From positions 62,001 through 126,000 of the forward strand of contig CDMY01000277.1 in assembly GCA_001179505.1 (NCBI GenBank): a stretch of 64,000 nucleotides of DNA, in the 5' to 3' direction. The translations under genes and the position numbers were made by a program. How positions within the stretch are numbered: position 1 is the first letter of the stretch; the number at the start of each line of letters is the position of its first letter. Shown piece after piece: positions 11,368-27,000 of this stretch. Below the pieces are notes generated by a model. That model was not told where the DNA came from. It ran no database searches and worked only from the letters and a program-made list of their open reading frames with translations. The stretch is from Vitrella brassicaformis. Its lineage: Eukaryota; Sar; Vitrellaceae.

Positions 11368-13499
11368 GGGGGGGGCCGAGCGAATTACACTTTACAGGAG
11401 GCGAAGCAAGCACGGGGGGGACCAATTGAGCATCAAAAAGAAAACAAGAAAAGACGCCGGCCGGTGTGTGTGAAACCAGAGAAAGAAAGAGACTGCGAAT
11501 TACCGAGAAAGTGGGAAATAGTTGATAGACAGAAGCCTAGCCTTCCCCTCAGCAGACTGAGAAAGTGAGCGAGACATCCCCGGCCCCAGCGCAACCCGAC
11601 ACGCCCAGAACACAAGGAGAGCGAGTGACAAGAGAGAGGTTGAAAGAAACAAGGAAAGAAACAAAAAGCAGAGGATCCGAGCCGTGTGGTGGCGAATTAG
11701 AGCAAACGAGAGAAAACAGACGAGCGTGCCCAGCAACAGACAGATCAGCCGTGGGAAACAGTTTGAGAGCGACGGCCGACCTCCCTCCCTCCCTCTTCCC
11801 TCCCTCCCTCTCTCTCTTCCTGTCCGTCTGTCTGCATCTGTGTGTGTGTGTGTGTGCGTGTGTGTGTGTGTAACAGGTGGATCGGTCGCACAAACAAGTA
11901 GGCAAGCAGGGGGGGCAGAAAGACATGCATATGGCGGTGTATATATATGTGTGTGTGTGTGTGTATGCGGACCAATGAACATACATAAAATGGCAAGCGT
12001 GAAAAATACCATCAAGGCAAAGAAGAGAGAGGAGAGAAAGAAAGACATATAACCAGCTCTCGACGTCTGCCTGTGTGTGTGTTCTGCTGGCTTGCGGGCT
12101 GGAAGGATGGATGGATGGACAGGTGGGTGGCGCCGAATTCGGTAGCTAGCCGCGGAGTCAGCTGGGTACGCTTGCTAACACAAAGTATGTCTGTATGTGT
12201 GTATGCGGTGTGACGGCGTGAGAGTCAGGTTAGCTCAGGTTGTGGTATGTGGGTGCTGACGGGCTGGCCAGTTGTCTGTCTGTCTGTGCGCCTTTCCCTC
12301 CCTCCCTCCCTCCCTCTCAAGCAGCAAGCAGGTGAGCCAGTAAAAGTGAGTGTTCGCTCCAAAAGCAATGCAGACAGGCCGGCCATACGCCTGTGCACAC
12401 ACATACACATACACACATACACACATACATATGTCATGGGCCACAGATATCATGTATAGACAGCACACGCACCCAGGCAGGCATCGTCTATCTATCTATC
12501 TACCACAGGTCATCCATCGATCGAATCGAGGCAGGCCTCCTCGTCTCGTCTTTGTCGAGGTTCCTTTATCACTCGTGCGGTCAGCCGCCCATATCCGTCA
12601 TATCCGTCCGTCCACCGTGACTCACACACACTCACACGCATGCATATGTATGGCATCCATGCATCCATCCATCCCTCGTCAGTCCACACACACACCACAA
12701 CGCACATACAGACATACAGACAGACATACAGACATCGATCGACTCAGCCGTCATAGCTATATCTGTCTACCTATGTATCTATCTCTCTATTATATCCACG
12801 CGGGTCGGGGCATCCACTCACACTCACACACATACACATACATACACACATACACACACATCCAGGAAAACAGAAAAAGACACGCATCCATCCATCCATC
12901 CATCCACCTAGGTATTTCACACCACATCGCACAATACACACACTCAGACAGACAGACAGACAGACAGTAGGGCCGAAAATTTATGCAAAGAGACAAGGCA
13001 GACGCTCAGACAGACAAGACAGACCGACAGACGTACGAAGGAAAGGCGAAGGGCGAGGTCGAGGTGCGCGTGGGTGGGACAGAGGGTCCTTTGTCCCCTT
13101 CCATCCACCCAATCGCAACACGCCACCCATCAGCTAGATGCTGTGGAATAGAGAGTCAAGCAGGCAGGCAGGCAAGCAGGCAAGCAGGCAGGCGGGCGGG
13201 CGGGCGGTGTGTGTGTATGAGTGTATCCACAACGAACGCAGTGGCAGACATCCATCAACGCATCAATCCATCCTTCCACCCACAGACCGAAAAGTAAGAA
13301 TGGCGCCACTCGCTCAGTCAGGCAGCGACAAAAAATGGGCGGCAGGCAGGCAGATCGATCCATCGATGGGGCGGGGCGGTCGGGAGAAGTGGACAGACAG
13401 ACTGACGATGCCGTCGTCCATCCGTACGTCATGGTAGATCGAGTTGGATCACCAGACAGACGAGACAGAGCGACAGGCACCATCCATCAGCTCGTTCCT

Positions 13500-13591
13500 T
13501 CTCTCTCTCTCTCTCTCTCTCCTGGCCGGCTCCCTCCCACATGCAGCCCACAGCCCGCCCACTTGCGTGAGTCATTTCCCTCGAGTCGATT

Positions 13592-13626
<35 letters not shown>

Positions 13627-13648
13627 GATGAGATGAGATGAGATGAGA
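13500..13648. repeat. Microsatellite cluster (TC)n, (CAGA)n, (GATGA)n
   Basis: A run of TC dinucleotides at ~13500-13521, then CAGA tetranucleotides at ~13595-13623, then five to six GATGA pentanucleotides at ~13626-13648. These are short tandem repeats with no spacer structure. Confidence 0.85.
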
Positions 13649-13828
13649 CGAGCATCGTGAGAGTGTGGACAGGCGAGAGAGTGAGAGTGAGTGCAAGAGT
13701 GAGACGGATGGGGTAGAGAACGAATGGGCGGATACGCCACGGCAGACGCGCGGACGGACGGACAAACACGGCTGGCTGGCTTGCTGGCTGCTGGTAGGCT
13801 GTGGTGTGTCCATCAGTCCATCCATCCA

Positions 13829-16503
<2,675 letters not shown>

Positions 16504-17076
16504 TCTTCCTTGAGGGGGTCAGGTCACGGGACGAAAAAAATTGAGTCAAGGGGTGCGGTGGGGAGAGCTGACTGGCCGGCTGTCCTGTTTGTTCAGTCAG
16601 CTGCAGACCCCCTCAGTTTCAATCACACGAGGCCGAGCAAGGCCTTTGCTTCTTCAGTTGTCAGACGACGGGACCACCTCTTGTTCGCCGTCCCTCGCCG
16701 CGAGCGGGAGCATTCCCTGACACACGCGAATCCCGAACGCTCAGCCCTTTTACCTGCGAGCTGGGGGGCTAGTAACGCCTACGATCGCGCAAGTGCAAAG
16801 AAGCGAGTTCTCGGCGTTTCTCGCGGTGTGTGGGAGATGCGGTTGCCGCTCTAGAGAGAGCCAGGAGAGCCAGGCTGCACTTGGTCTGCTAGCTTAGCCC
16901 CGTCTTCGCCCCCTGGCCCCTCTGGAGTGGCCGACAGAATGAAGACCACAGGCATGGAACACCGCCGGAGGTGCGAACATCCCTGCAATGCATGTCTGCC
17001 GCATCGTGCCTTGACGTGTCCACTTGATGGCATTTCTGTCTGTCTGTCTGTCTGTCTGTGTGTGTGCAGCACGTTG
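16504..17076. promoter_or_regulatory. Shared 5' region of MAPK2 and K+ channel genes
   Basis: 573 bp between two divergent start codons. No TATA-like element was recognised. A TCTG repeat followed by an AG (17037-17069) just before the channel ATG looks like a 3' splice site, so the channel 5'UTR probably contains an intron and its transcription start lies further upstream. Confidence 0.5.
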
Positions 17077-20000
17077 ATGAGCCAGGGAAGTCCTGGCGCC
17101 CCGCTGGCCGAGCGGAGGGCTTCCTTGATCAACCGTATAATGACCGAGCCTGAGCCGCCGGAGGATGCGACAAAGACGTCTCGCTACAGAAGAGCACTGA
17201 GACGCCTCCGTAGTGGAATCGAACGAAGCTACAGGGCCTTCGACAGGTTCCTGCGTTTGCCTTCCGTCGGACTGGCCTTTGACTCGCTGAATGTGATCTT
17301 CAGGTGGGCACGCAGACGCATCCATCACACGACTTGTGTGCTGACTGACGTAGTCGCATGTCTGTCTCTTTTCTCTGTCGCCAACAGTCTGCTGTCGAGT
17401 ATGTTCTACATCTGGTCAACCTACGATGAGAAGGCAACGTGGATTCCCTTTGCCGAGGACGTCATCAGCATCTTCTTCTTCGCCGACTACGTGATCCGGC
17501 TGTGGGGGGCTCCCCACAAGCTGCACTTCGTGCGGAGCTTCATGGCCATTGTGGATGCTCTGACGCTGGTGCCCTTCATCCTGGACATGGCTGTGTCCTT
17601 CTACGAGGAAGGCCGCTTCAGGCTGGGCGACGGCGAGGAGGCGGTTGGCGAGTTGAGCATACTCTTTGTCTTCCGCGTCTTGCGTATCCTCCGCATCCAG
17701 CGGGCATTCATCTACCTAGAGAACGAAGTCACACAACAGATACTCAGGATACTCCTCACACTCTTCAGGTCAGACCTGTGGGCCAGGGAGGGATGTGGGT
17801 GGAGGCAGACACCAAAAAGATGGATGGCTGGGTCGTTGTCGTGCAGTCTGGCTCTGTTTGGCGCGGGGCTGCTGCAGCGGCTGGAGGAGAAGAACACCGA
17901 GGGGCCCTTCGATTTTCACACCATGCTGTATTTTGTCGTCATAACGATATCCACTGTCGGTGAGTGTCTCGTGCGACCGACTCCAGCCATTACTATACAT
18001 GTCAGCTCATGAATTCAGGCTACGGTGATATCGTGCCCGAGTCGCCGGCGGGTCGGGTTATAGTCTGTGCCCTTCTGGCCTTCTTCTTCATCTCCATCCC
18101 GGTGCAGACCAACGAGCTCTTCAGGCTGATGGGCATGCAGTCGGTGTACGCGCGCAAGACGTACAAGAGCCAGCTGGAGATACCGCACATCATCATCACT
18201 GGTGCACGAGAAAGACACTCGCTGGTCTCGCTCCCCTCAGCAGGCGTCCATGCTGTGTCTGTCTTTCCTTTGTCTGTCCAGGCTGTGTGGACGTCCGGTC
18301 TCTGGAGGGCCTGCTTTTCTCTTTGCACGCGGAGCGACCAGCAGGTGCTCAGGTACATGACATGACCCATTCATTGAGGGTGACGCACAATGGTTGACGC
18401 TTCCTTCCTGTCAACTCGGCATTCAGGATCCCAATGTGGTCATTCTGCAGCCGCTCGCCCCCAGCCCAGCGATGGAGGCCTTCCTACGCCAGCCCAACTA
18501 CGTCGGCAGCATCACGTATCTCCAGGGCTCATCCGTCGACTCACGCGACCTCATCAACCGCTGCCAGGTCGCCAGGGCCGCGGCCACCATCGTGCTGGCC
18601 AACCCGATCGACATCGTGGGTATCGATGACGACCGCTTGAATGTGTTTGCTGCGCTGGTCGTCAAGCACACGGCGAGGAGCGTGGGGGCGGCCGACCACA
18701 AGGTCGTGCTGCAGCTCAATCGGGCGGCGATAGATTTCCACTACTTCGACTCTGACTCCGCCCAGTCGATTGATCAGCCGGTGCCGATCCAGAAGTTCTG
18801 TATGGCACTGCTGGGGATGTCGTGTCTCTGCCCAGGCATCAGCACGCTCGTCTATAACCTCTTCACCCATCCCCGGCAGGAGGAGTCGGCCGCCTTCGAC
18901 AAGGCCACCCCGTGGGAAGAGGACTTCAACATCAGCCGGGCCATGAAGGCAGGTCTCACACGCTGACAGACCGACTGACTGACTGACTCGTCAGGGGTGG
19001 AGCGTCTGATGGTTGGTCGTTTGTGTATGTGTCTGGTGCTTGCTGCAGATCTTCAAGACACCCCTGCCGGCTCACTTTGCGGGCCAGACTTTCTGTCAGG
19101 TGGCCAACAAAGTGTTCAATTCGACCGGTGCCATCCTGTTTGCACTGGAGGTCGATGTGGCCAACACATCTGTGCTCAGACTCAACCCGTCCACGTACAC
19201 GTAAGTCGTGATTGAGTGAGCAGAGCTTCTGTCTCGTCTCATCCATTGCTTCTTCCTTTCTTCGGTCCTTCCTTCGTGCAGCCTGCCTTCATTCGATGAC
19301 AACCTTGTGTCGGCTTACGTGATTGCCGAGGACGCCGAGCAAGCCGCTCTCATCGAAGAGCTCGCTGAGGTGAGTGAGTGAGTGAATCAACGAGACAGAC
19401 TTGTCTGCACACCCACCCACGCGCATCGAGGGAGGGAGAGCCTTCCTCTTTCTCTCTGTCTGTCTGTCTGTCTGTATGCCTGTGCAGGACGGTGGGTTTC
19501 TGGCAGTGACCGGCAAGCGGCGTCGCAAGCGGCCGTCGCAAGGCAGGCAGCACCGACAGGGCAGACCTGAGGGCGACATCAGACTGCTCCCCCAAGACAC
19601 GGGCCAGATGGTAGATGCAGACCTCCTGACTATCCATTCTCCAGCGATGGAGTGCCACTTTCTGTGTTTTTTCTTTCCTCACGGATGGATAGGATGGTCG
19701 TGTGCAGCCCAATCCCTACGAGGACCTCGACGCGCTGTTCGAAGAGTATTGGATACTAAAAGTGAGCAATTACACTCCCACGTGTGCTTTGTGTGTGTGC
19801 GTATTAACACGTGTGTGTGTATCGTTGCACAGGAGGCGTGTCCTTTGGCTGACGTGAAGCTGCAAGGCGACGCGGCCACAATGGACATTCAGGAGCACAT
19901 CATCGTCTCCAGCAAAGCGCTCCCAGTGAGTCGCTGCGGGATACAGATGGACGACTTCATGCATCGATCACTTCGTGTGTGTGTTTCACTGGTCCATCAG

Positions 20001-21745
20001 GAGAACCTGTTGCATCTGATTCTCCCGCTGCGGTCCAAGAGCGCCGCGTCCGTCATACCTATCGTCTTCCTGGTGAGAGAGCCCCCCGCTCCCGGTAGAT
20101 GTGCACATCTCCTGCAGAAGTTCCCCCTGGTCTACTGGACGGAAGGCAATCCGCTCAACAGAGCCGATCTGGTGAGTGAGAGAGGGAGGCACGCCTCCTT
20201 CATATGTGGATCGTCGTTGTGTGGTGGCACCGGCCGTGCAGGAGAGGGCGGGGATTCACGACGCATCCATGGCCATCGTGCTGTCGTGCCCCGCAGACGC
20301 CACATCGATAGGCACCGAGTCCGCAGACTCAACACTGAGAGGCCGCGAGAGCGTTTCTGACTGGCTGCTGGACATCGACACGGTGTTCCAGTACAAGTGC
20401 ATCAAGGGCGCCCGGCCCGACATGCCCGTCTATTGCATGATGATGGTCGCAGACAATGTCGAGTTCCTCGAGGCGTCAACGATCGACGCCCTGCGACGAC
20501 GGATGAATGCGGCAGGGGCGGAGGGAGACCAGCTCAAGGCTCTCATGCCCAGCACGTCGCCGGCCCAGCTGGCTGCCCAGCGGCTGGCCAAGAGATCGAT
20601 GGCTGCTGTTGATGTGCCACCCACGCGCTCGCACCTCGTCGCAGCCGGAGAGGTGTTGCTGGCTGGCTTGGGGGAGTCGCTGACGGTGCAGGCCCTATGG
20701 CACCCACACAGGCTGTCCATCATACGACAACTCATCTTTGTGAGTGAGAAATGCAAGCAAATCCCCAGTCTCCATCGTCTCACCTTGGCAGGAAGAGACT
20801 GAGAGTGATCCGATTGTGAACGCCATCTGCCAGTCCTCCGGATTGCTCCAGTCCCGCTTGTACCTGGTGCCGATGCCCGAGGAGCTTCAGAACCCAACTT
20901 TCGGACAGCTCTTCCACTGGCTCGCCACCGAACACCACATGGTGAGCCAGTCAGTCATGCGCGCCTCCGATAACCCTCCCTTCCATTCTCCTTCCTTGCA
21001 TGTCTCAATCAGATAGCGCTCGGTGCCTACTGCGGGGCCAACGGTCGCTTCTCGCCCCGTCAGAACCGGTCTCCGTATGTGTTCCTCAACCCGCCGTACG
21101 ACACGCGGCTGTCGCACCTCGACCGCATCTATGTCCTCTCGCCGCGGATACCCACCGTATGTCTGTCGGCTTGCATGAACATACTGAAGGACAGACACAA
21201 GCAGGGATATACGGTTTGTCGGGGTGTGTGCAGTCGTTTTATTTCCACAATCGCCATCTGCCCGAGGTTGTGCAGTCACAGGCGTTGATTGCGAGGAGAG
21301 CAGACGTACGCACAGCTGACCGGGACAGATGGAGGAGACATGAGGCAGACATCCATAATCTCTCCTTGTACAATCTCTCTCTCTCTCTCTCTCTGTGCGC
21401 GCGCGTGTGTGTGTGTGTGTGTCCCATTTCAGCACGAGGATGAGATTGCGGCCCTCACTGGCTCCCCTCTCCCCACCGCACAGACAGCCGATGTGCATCA
21501 GGCGCTGGATGACATTGTGGCGTATGTTGAGGGCGTGGACAAGACCGTCACAGCGCTCGAGGAGGCCACCTGGAAGGCCAAGCACGAGCTCAGACAAAAG
21601 GTGGGAGCACAGCATGTTTCATCATGACACGTGTGTGTGTGTGTGTGTGTGTGAGCAGATTCAGGATTGCATCCACGAGGAGCTGCTGCACACGGCCCCC
21701 CCGAGGAAAGGCTCAACCAAGCGTGTGTCGCTCGCTGGCGTCTAG
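17077..21745 (+). CDS. Potassium channel with RCK domains (BK/Slo-like)
   Basis: Nineteen exons give ~1083 residues: 17077-17303, 17388-17768, 17847-17959, 18019-18201, 18282-18352, 18427-18948, 19049-19200, 19282-19369, 19488-19610, 19708-19761, 19833-19925, 20001-20072, 20118-20171, 20242-20739, 20792-20941, 21013-21156, 21234-21305, 21433-21600 and 21659-21745. Six-TM core: S1 region SLLSSMFYIW, acidic S2/S3 segments, and S4 with spaced arginines (FRVLRILRIQR, residues ~171-181). The selectivity filter TVGYGD is split by the intron after 17959. The first RCK/Rossmann strand PHIIITGCVDVR (~300) and a second one, EHIIVSSKALP (~660), mark tandem cytosolic regulator domains. It is probably ligand (Ca2+ or other)-gated K+ efflux at plasma or internal membrane. 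The start is uncertain because an upstream 5' exon is likely. The intron after 18948 seems to begin with GC. Confidence 0.93.
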
Positions 21746-21749
21746 TGTC

Positions 21750-21784
<35 letters not shown>

Positions 21785-22007
21785 GCATAAGGCGATTTCG
21801 ATGTGATATTTGTGTGTGTGGCTGGCAGTGGTGAGACGTGCGATGTTGGATAGGTGGCTTCACGCAGTCAGTATTTGTCTCGTGCAAGCACTCGGAAAAA
21901 GATCACAGACGGAGCTTATTCAGCTCCCATCACATAACGCACCTACCTACCTTCCTTGCTACCTACCTACGACAAATAATAAAGACGGGGTCCTCACAGC
22001 ATGCTCA
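21746..22007. other. Short convergent intergenic region
   Basis: 262 bp separate the 3' ends of the channel and ArgJ genes. It starts with a TG repeat (21753-21782). No gene seen. Confidence 0.6.
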
Positions 22008-23907
22008 TCACGACCTATACTGGCTGTTCTCAATGACGTATTCGACAGTGAGGTCGGCCCCATACACTCTGCATGACGACTGGCCCAGGTCCATGTCGAC
22101 GTCGATGCGCACCGACCGGTCGTGGCTGGGGAAGTCCGGCTTCTTGCCGCCGATGAAGAGCTCCGCCGACCTCATGTACTCAGTCAGCTTCCGCTCCAAC
22201 TCGGGGGTCAGATTGAAGGCACCGTTGGAGTACACTGAATCCTACACACAAAGACAGGCAGGCCACACATGGCATGGATGGGCACACGCGTCCATTAGTG
22301 GCTCGTCTTAAGTACTCGGTCCATGAAGATCTTGGTCTTCCTGAGCTGCTCGTCGGTCAGGCCCTCCCCCACCCGCCCAAGCGCACTGCCCAATGCGCAC
22401 GCCAGGCGGCCAATGTTCGGATCGTTGCCTGAGGGCAGGCAGGGAAAGAGCGACCCAGAAAGACGTGACAATGGATGTGCAAGCATGTGGGTGCGTGCCT
22501 GCGATAGCTGATTTGAGTAGGGGCGAGTTGATGACGCTCTTGGCCAGCGCCTTGGCGATGGCGAAACTGGGCGCCCTGCTCACATTGCACTCGATCACAT
22601 GCTTCACACCTGCCTCCCCACACACAGAGATGAACACACACTCACATGTGCACACGGAAAGCATCGTCTATCCCTCTGTCACCGACTGGCTGACCTTCTC
22701 CATTGCGGACGATCTCCTTGCTGAGCTGCCGCGACACCTCAAAAAGCGCCTCCTGGAACTCAAGCAGCTGCGCATCGGGGTCACTGTCACCATCACCGCC
22801 TCCCAGCGGCACACGATTCGACGACAGCAGCCAAACAGTATCGGAGGTCGACTCGTCGGCATCGATGCTGATACAGTTGAAGGTCTCAGCCACCACTTTG
22901 TCCAGCGTCTTCTGCAGCGTAGCACGCGGCACGGCCATGTCCGTGAGGATGAAGACGAGCATCGTGGCCATGTTGGGTTCGATCATGCCGGCCCCCTTGG
23001 CCACGCCCACCACCTTGGCGCCGTTCTTGAGGGTGATGCCGAACGCCTTGGGGTAGGCGTCGGTCGTCATGATGGCCCTCGCAAAGTCCGCCACCGAATG
23101 ACTGCCGATGTCCTTCTCCTTCTCCACCTGGAACCGTGACTCGATCAGCTGCGGGATGGCGCTGGCCATCTCCTTCATCGGCAGCTCCCAACCTATGATC
23201 CCCGTCGACGACACTGCGATGTTCTCAGCCGACCAGTCAGGGCCCAGCCCGTTAGCCACGTCCACACACAAGGTCTCTGCCTTGTCCATGCCGTGCTTGT
23301 TGGCCGCGTTGGATATCCGGTTGTTGACCAGCAGACCGCCCATTTTCGTTGACTCGGCCAGCCGCTGTCTGCCGAGCGTCACGGGATGGCCGCAGAAGCG
23401 GTTTTTGGTGAAGACGGCGGCGAAGTTCTCGGAGGGCTTCTCGGTAGTGAGTAGCGCCATGTTGAGCTTGTAGGGCTTCGAGCTCTCCAGGGGCAGCTCC
23501 TGAGGGAAGAAGATGATGTCCTTGGCCACACCCAGGTAGAAGCCCTTGGGCAGCGGCAGGTTCTCCAGCCGGTCATAGTACGCACGTCGGGCCTCTTGTG
23601 CATCGCTGTCTAAGCCATCTTCAGCAGCAGAGCCCAGCAGTGTCTGCAGTGGCCTTCTCCCCTTCCGCAGGCTCGCTAGAAAGGACATCGAATGCTCTGC
23701 TCCCACCCTCCTCCTCAGAGAGAGATCAGACGTCCTCAGTGCCTCTGGTCTCCCGCCGATGAGTCGAGACGAGCTGGTGATGAATGCACTTCCACGACGA
23801 GAAGGTGCCGATGGTAGATCCGTCGCTGCGACTCTCCCACAAGCGCACAGGGCGGCAAGAAATCTGATTTGCAGCACAACCATCAGGTGCAGCGGCGGCC
23901 TCGCCAT
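22008..23907 (-). CDS. argJ: ArgJ: ornithine acetyltransferase / N-acetylglutamate synthase, plastid-type leader
   Basis: Four exons, 22695-23907, 22499-22609, 22316-22428 and 22008-22241, give 556 residues. ArgJ transfers the acetyl group from N-acetylornithine to glutamate in the cyclic arginine pathway and matures by self-cleavage before a nucleophilic threonine. Visible family motifs are SSTGIIGW (~233-240), MTTDAYPKAF (~280-289), and KGAGMIEPNMATML with the nucleophile Thr at ~315. These are followed by FNCISIDADESTSDTVW, the C-terminal DPNIGRLACALGSALGRVG and SNGAFNL. The N-terminal ~95 residues are extra relative to bacterial ArgJ: a hydrophobic stretch (LMVVLQIRFLAALCACG) then a Ser/Arg-rich region, consistent with ER signal plus plastid transit peptide. 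The second intron begins with GC (CAG|gcacgc). The start is 93 bp from the divergent BTB gene. Confidence 0.95.
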
Positions 23908-24000
23908 GATGCATGGAAGCGCACGCCTTCGCCGAAAACAACAATTGCGAGCTCAGAAGTAGAAGGGCGATCTGAATGTGCAGCCGGCAAATGGGCTTCG
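23908..24000. promoter_or_regulatory. Compact bidirectional promoter, argJ / BTB gene
   Basis: Only 93 bp lie between the two start codons, so both core promoters and 5'UTRs must fit here or overlap the coding regions. No TATA-like element is apparent. Confidence 0.55.
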
Positions 24001-27000
24001 ATGAGCATTGAAATCGCCTCTGCAGCTCCTTTGAAGCGCTCCTACCGCGAGATGAGTAACGACGACACGGACCAAGACATGACTGCGGCGGACATCCCGA
24101 GAACGGGCTCGCCACTGGATGCGAGGCTTGAAGAGGCCATGGCGGCATGCAACTCCCTGAGTGCAACGAGTGACCGTGTTGTCCAGGTAAATCATACGCT
24201 TTAGCCGCGAAGCGAAGTGACGGTTGTGAACGGTGGCATGGATCTTGTTGTGGGTCTTTCAGGAGTTGAGGCGGCTGGCAGAGGAGCACACGGCGTTGAT
24301 AGTGGCTATGGGAGGCGAGCCGCAGCCCCGTGACTTCAGCACATACATTCAACTCAACGTCGGCGGGTAGAGCGAAAGAACATGAGTGTGCCACAGGAGA
24401 ATGTGTGTGTGTGTGTGCGTGTGTTCTATTAGGCTGCATCGCACTGTGAAGCGGTCCCTGTTTGCCATTCCTGCCCTGAGCGGCACTGTCGTTGCTGAAT
24501 TGTTCTCTGGCCGATGGGACAAGCCGTTCGTCAAAGACAGCAGTGGACGGCTGTTCCTCGGTGAGATACCTTAACTCAGACAGCCATTCGCCAAAGCACC
24601 CTGTGTGTGTGTGTGTGACCCATTCAGATATCCATCCGCCGGCCTTTGTGTGGCTCGAGCGCCAGGCAGCACGCCACCCCACCGCCCAGCACGAGGACGC
24701 CTTCCTCCTCCCTCCACACTTCGAGGAAGACCCCTGTTTCCACTTCCACGTCAGGCGGCTCCTCAAGCGCGACATCAAGCCCGCAGACACACACACAACG
24801 ACTGCCAGCCCACCCCCGTCGCCGCCCAACACCACCGAGCCAGAGGGGAGCAACAAGCACAGCAGGAGCGCCACACAGCCGCTGGAGGCCCTCATAGCGA
24901 CTTTGCTGAGTGACGCGAGGCGGTTGCAGGAGGTGTGTGACATGCAGGAGAGGCAGAGAATGCAGCTGCGAAGAGTGCAGACATTCCTGAGAGACGGCAG
25001 CGGTGGGGCAGATCGTGATGGGGACGACGTCGTGTCGGTCGATGTGGTCGGGCAGCAGAGTGTGGCCACCACAGTTTCGACAGTGAGGGAGCTGGGGGAG
25101 CATTCGGTGCTCTGTGGGAGGTTTTTGAATGGGTAAGAACCAGCCGAACACACAAGTCAGTGAGGGCCAGCTGGTCGATTTCCTGTCTTGTGTGTCTGGC
25201 TAGGTGGCAGAGTCGCGTGTGTAACGTCAAGCTAGACCACTTCCTGCGTGTCATCGATGTCGCGCGCCGCAAGAGGCTCGAGAAGCTGCTGGCCAGGCTG
25301 CCGCCACTGCCTGGCACATGCACCTCTGGGTGCGAGCGGGCCTCCTCAGGCCCTGGCGATGCGGTCATCGAGACGACGTGGGACAGCATGCCTGACGTCG
25401 GGTGGAAGGGCGTTCCCGCGGGGGAGCGGCGTGTGTTTCTGCAGTGCCTGGAGATGTATGGCATGTAAGTGACCGAAACAGAGACTGACATAGAAATGTG
25501 TGTACTATGTGTGCTGCTGCTGCTGCTGCTGTATTTCATGTATGCAGAGACCACTTCCATCTGCTGACTAATGAGGATCTGCCGGCGCTGCGTGAGTGGA
25601 TTCACGAGCACGACTATGTGACTCCGAGGTTCGAGCTGCCCCCGGCTGTCGGACATCCCTCATTCCGCTGCGTGTACAGGTGTGCCCGCCCTGATACTAG
25701 TCTGATATGACCTCACGATGCCATCGTGACTGATGTGTGTCTTCCTGTTCAAGGGCAACACGTGATGGTTGGAACTACGACCACTTCTTTGAGGCGCTGC
25801 GTGGGCTGCCCGAAATGTGCCCACTGCTCCTGCTGATCCGCGCAGCAGGGACAGGCGAGATCATCTGCCTCTACATCGAAGGAAGACTGGAGCCTGGTCA
25901 GGAGGGCATCAGGCTCCGGCAGTGGCTGATGAGACTGCGGGGGTTCCCACATGCCCGCTGGACGGGCAGGGTCCAACACGGCCCAGGGGCAGCTGGGGAG
26001 AAGGTCTACACAGCAGGTGGGCTTGCGCTCATGGATGGATATGTATGTCTGTACGTTGCAAGTGTGTGTCCGTCTCCTTCACTCATTGATTGATTCGTTT
26101 GTTCAGGTCCTGGAGATGCGCAGAAGGAGATGAGTTTGGAGGACTGCACCTTCTCGCAGCGGTGCCGCATTAGCCTTTTCAGCTCGCATCTCCAGCTGGG
26201 CGTCGTAAAGATGGCCCCTCCTCCACTCCCAGCCTCACCTCAACAAGCCACTGCCAAATCCGCCAGACCATCACCAACCACCGCCCGTCGCATGCGCCCC
26301 ATGTCGAGCGCCGTTCGACGGTCCAAGAAGTCAATGCAGATGCCACTGCTGACATCCGGCACGTCAGCCCCACAACAGCGCGACGAGCAGGCCACACCAG
26401 CACAGGCAGCCAAGGATGAGGGGGAGGAGTCGCGGTCGGCGGGCCCGGCTGCTGCGGCGGCGGCCGCAGCGGTCCAGCCGTGCGTTGCGCTCTCGTCTGA
26501 CGAGAATGACTGGTGCATGGACGGTGAGGCAACGGGAGACGACGACGAGGACGATAAGGGTCGGGCCGCGGCATTGATGGTCGCGGCAGCGGCCAAGAAG
26601 GAGCAGGTGCCATCGGAGCGTCGCGACCCGGAGGTGCCCATGTCGCTGCCGCTGCTGATGGACGCCATGGACAGGCGTCGTGTCCCATCCGTCAAGCGGC
26701 GTGTGGCAGGGCCCGATCAAGGGCCAGGGGACATCCCTGCTCCCCCACCACCCTCTCGGACCCCGCCCCTTCCCACCCCGACGGGATCCGAGAGTGTGGA
26801 CTCAGACGAAGAAGGCGACTGGGGCACCGGCCCTCTCCGCCCACGACAAGCGCTCAAGACAGAGCAGCCATCAGCAGCGATGGATAACGTGGGGTCGGCC
26901 TCTGCTGCTGCTGCTGCTGCTGCTGACGGTGGTGGGAGTCCTAGCGGCTCAGGGGTAGGGCCGATAAGCGAGTCTCTATGCACGGTGCATGTGGGGATGG

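Larger units (their letters stand above)
8107..13828. other. Gene-poor, simple-repeat-rich region
   Basis: A 5.7 kb stretch between the SOUL gene and the 3' end of the MAPK gene, with the 300-N gap inside. It is dominated by short tandem tracts: CAGA/GCAG near 8580-8700, CTGC/CCGC near 8950-9000, ATCC in many places, CA near 9540-9700, GA at ~10941-10968, TG near 11838-11870 and 11948-11965, and CATA/CACA near 12395-12430 and 12815-12860. ORFs here are repetitive shadows (His/Thr/Ser/Pro-rich) without splice logic. I see no tRNA, rRNA or protein gene. Confidence 0.7.

Noticed and set aside
10535-11429. ORFs spanning the N gap
   Set aside because: Their length is created by undefined bases; no real coding evidence.
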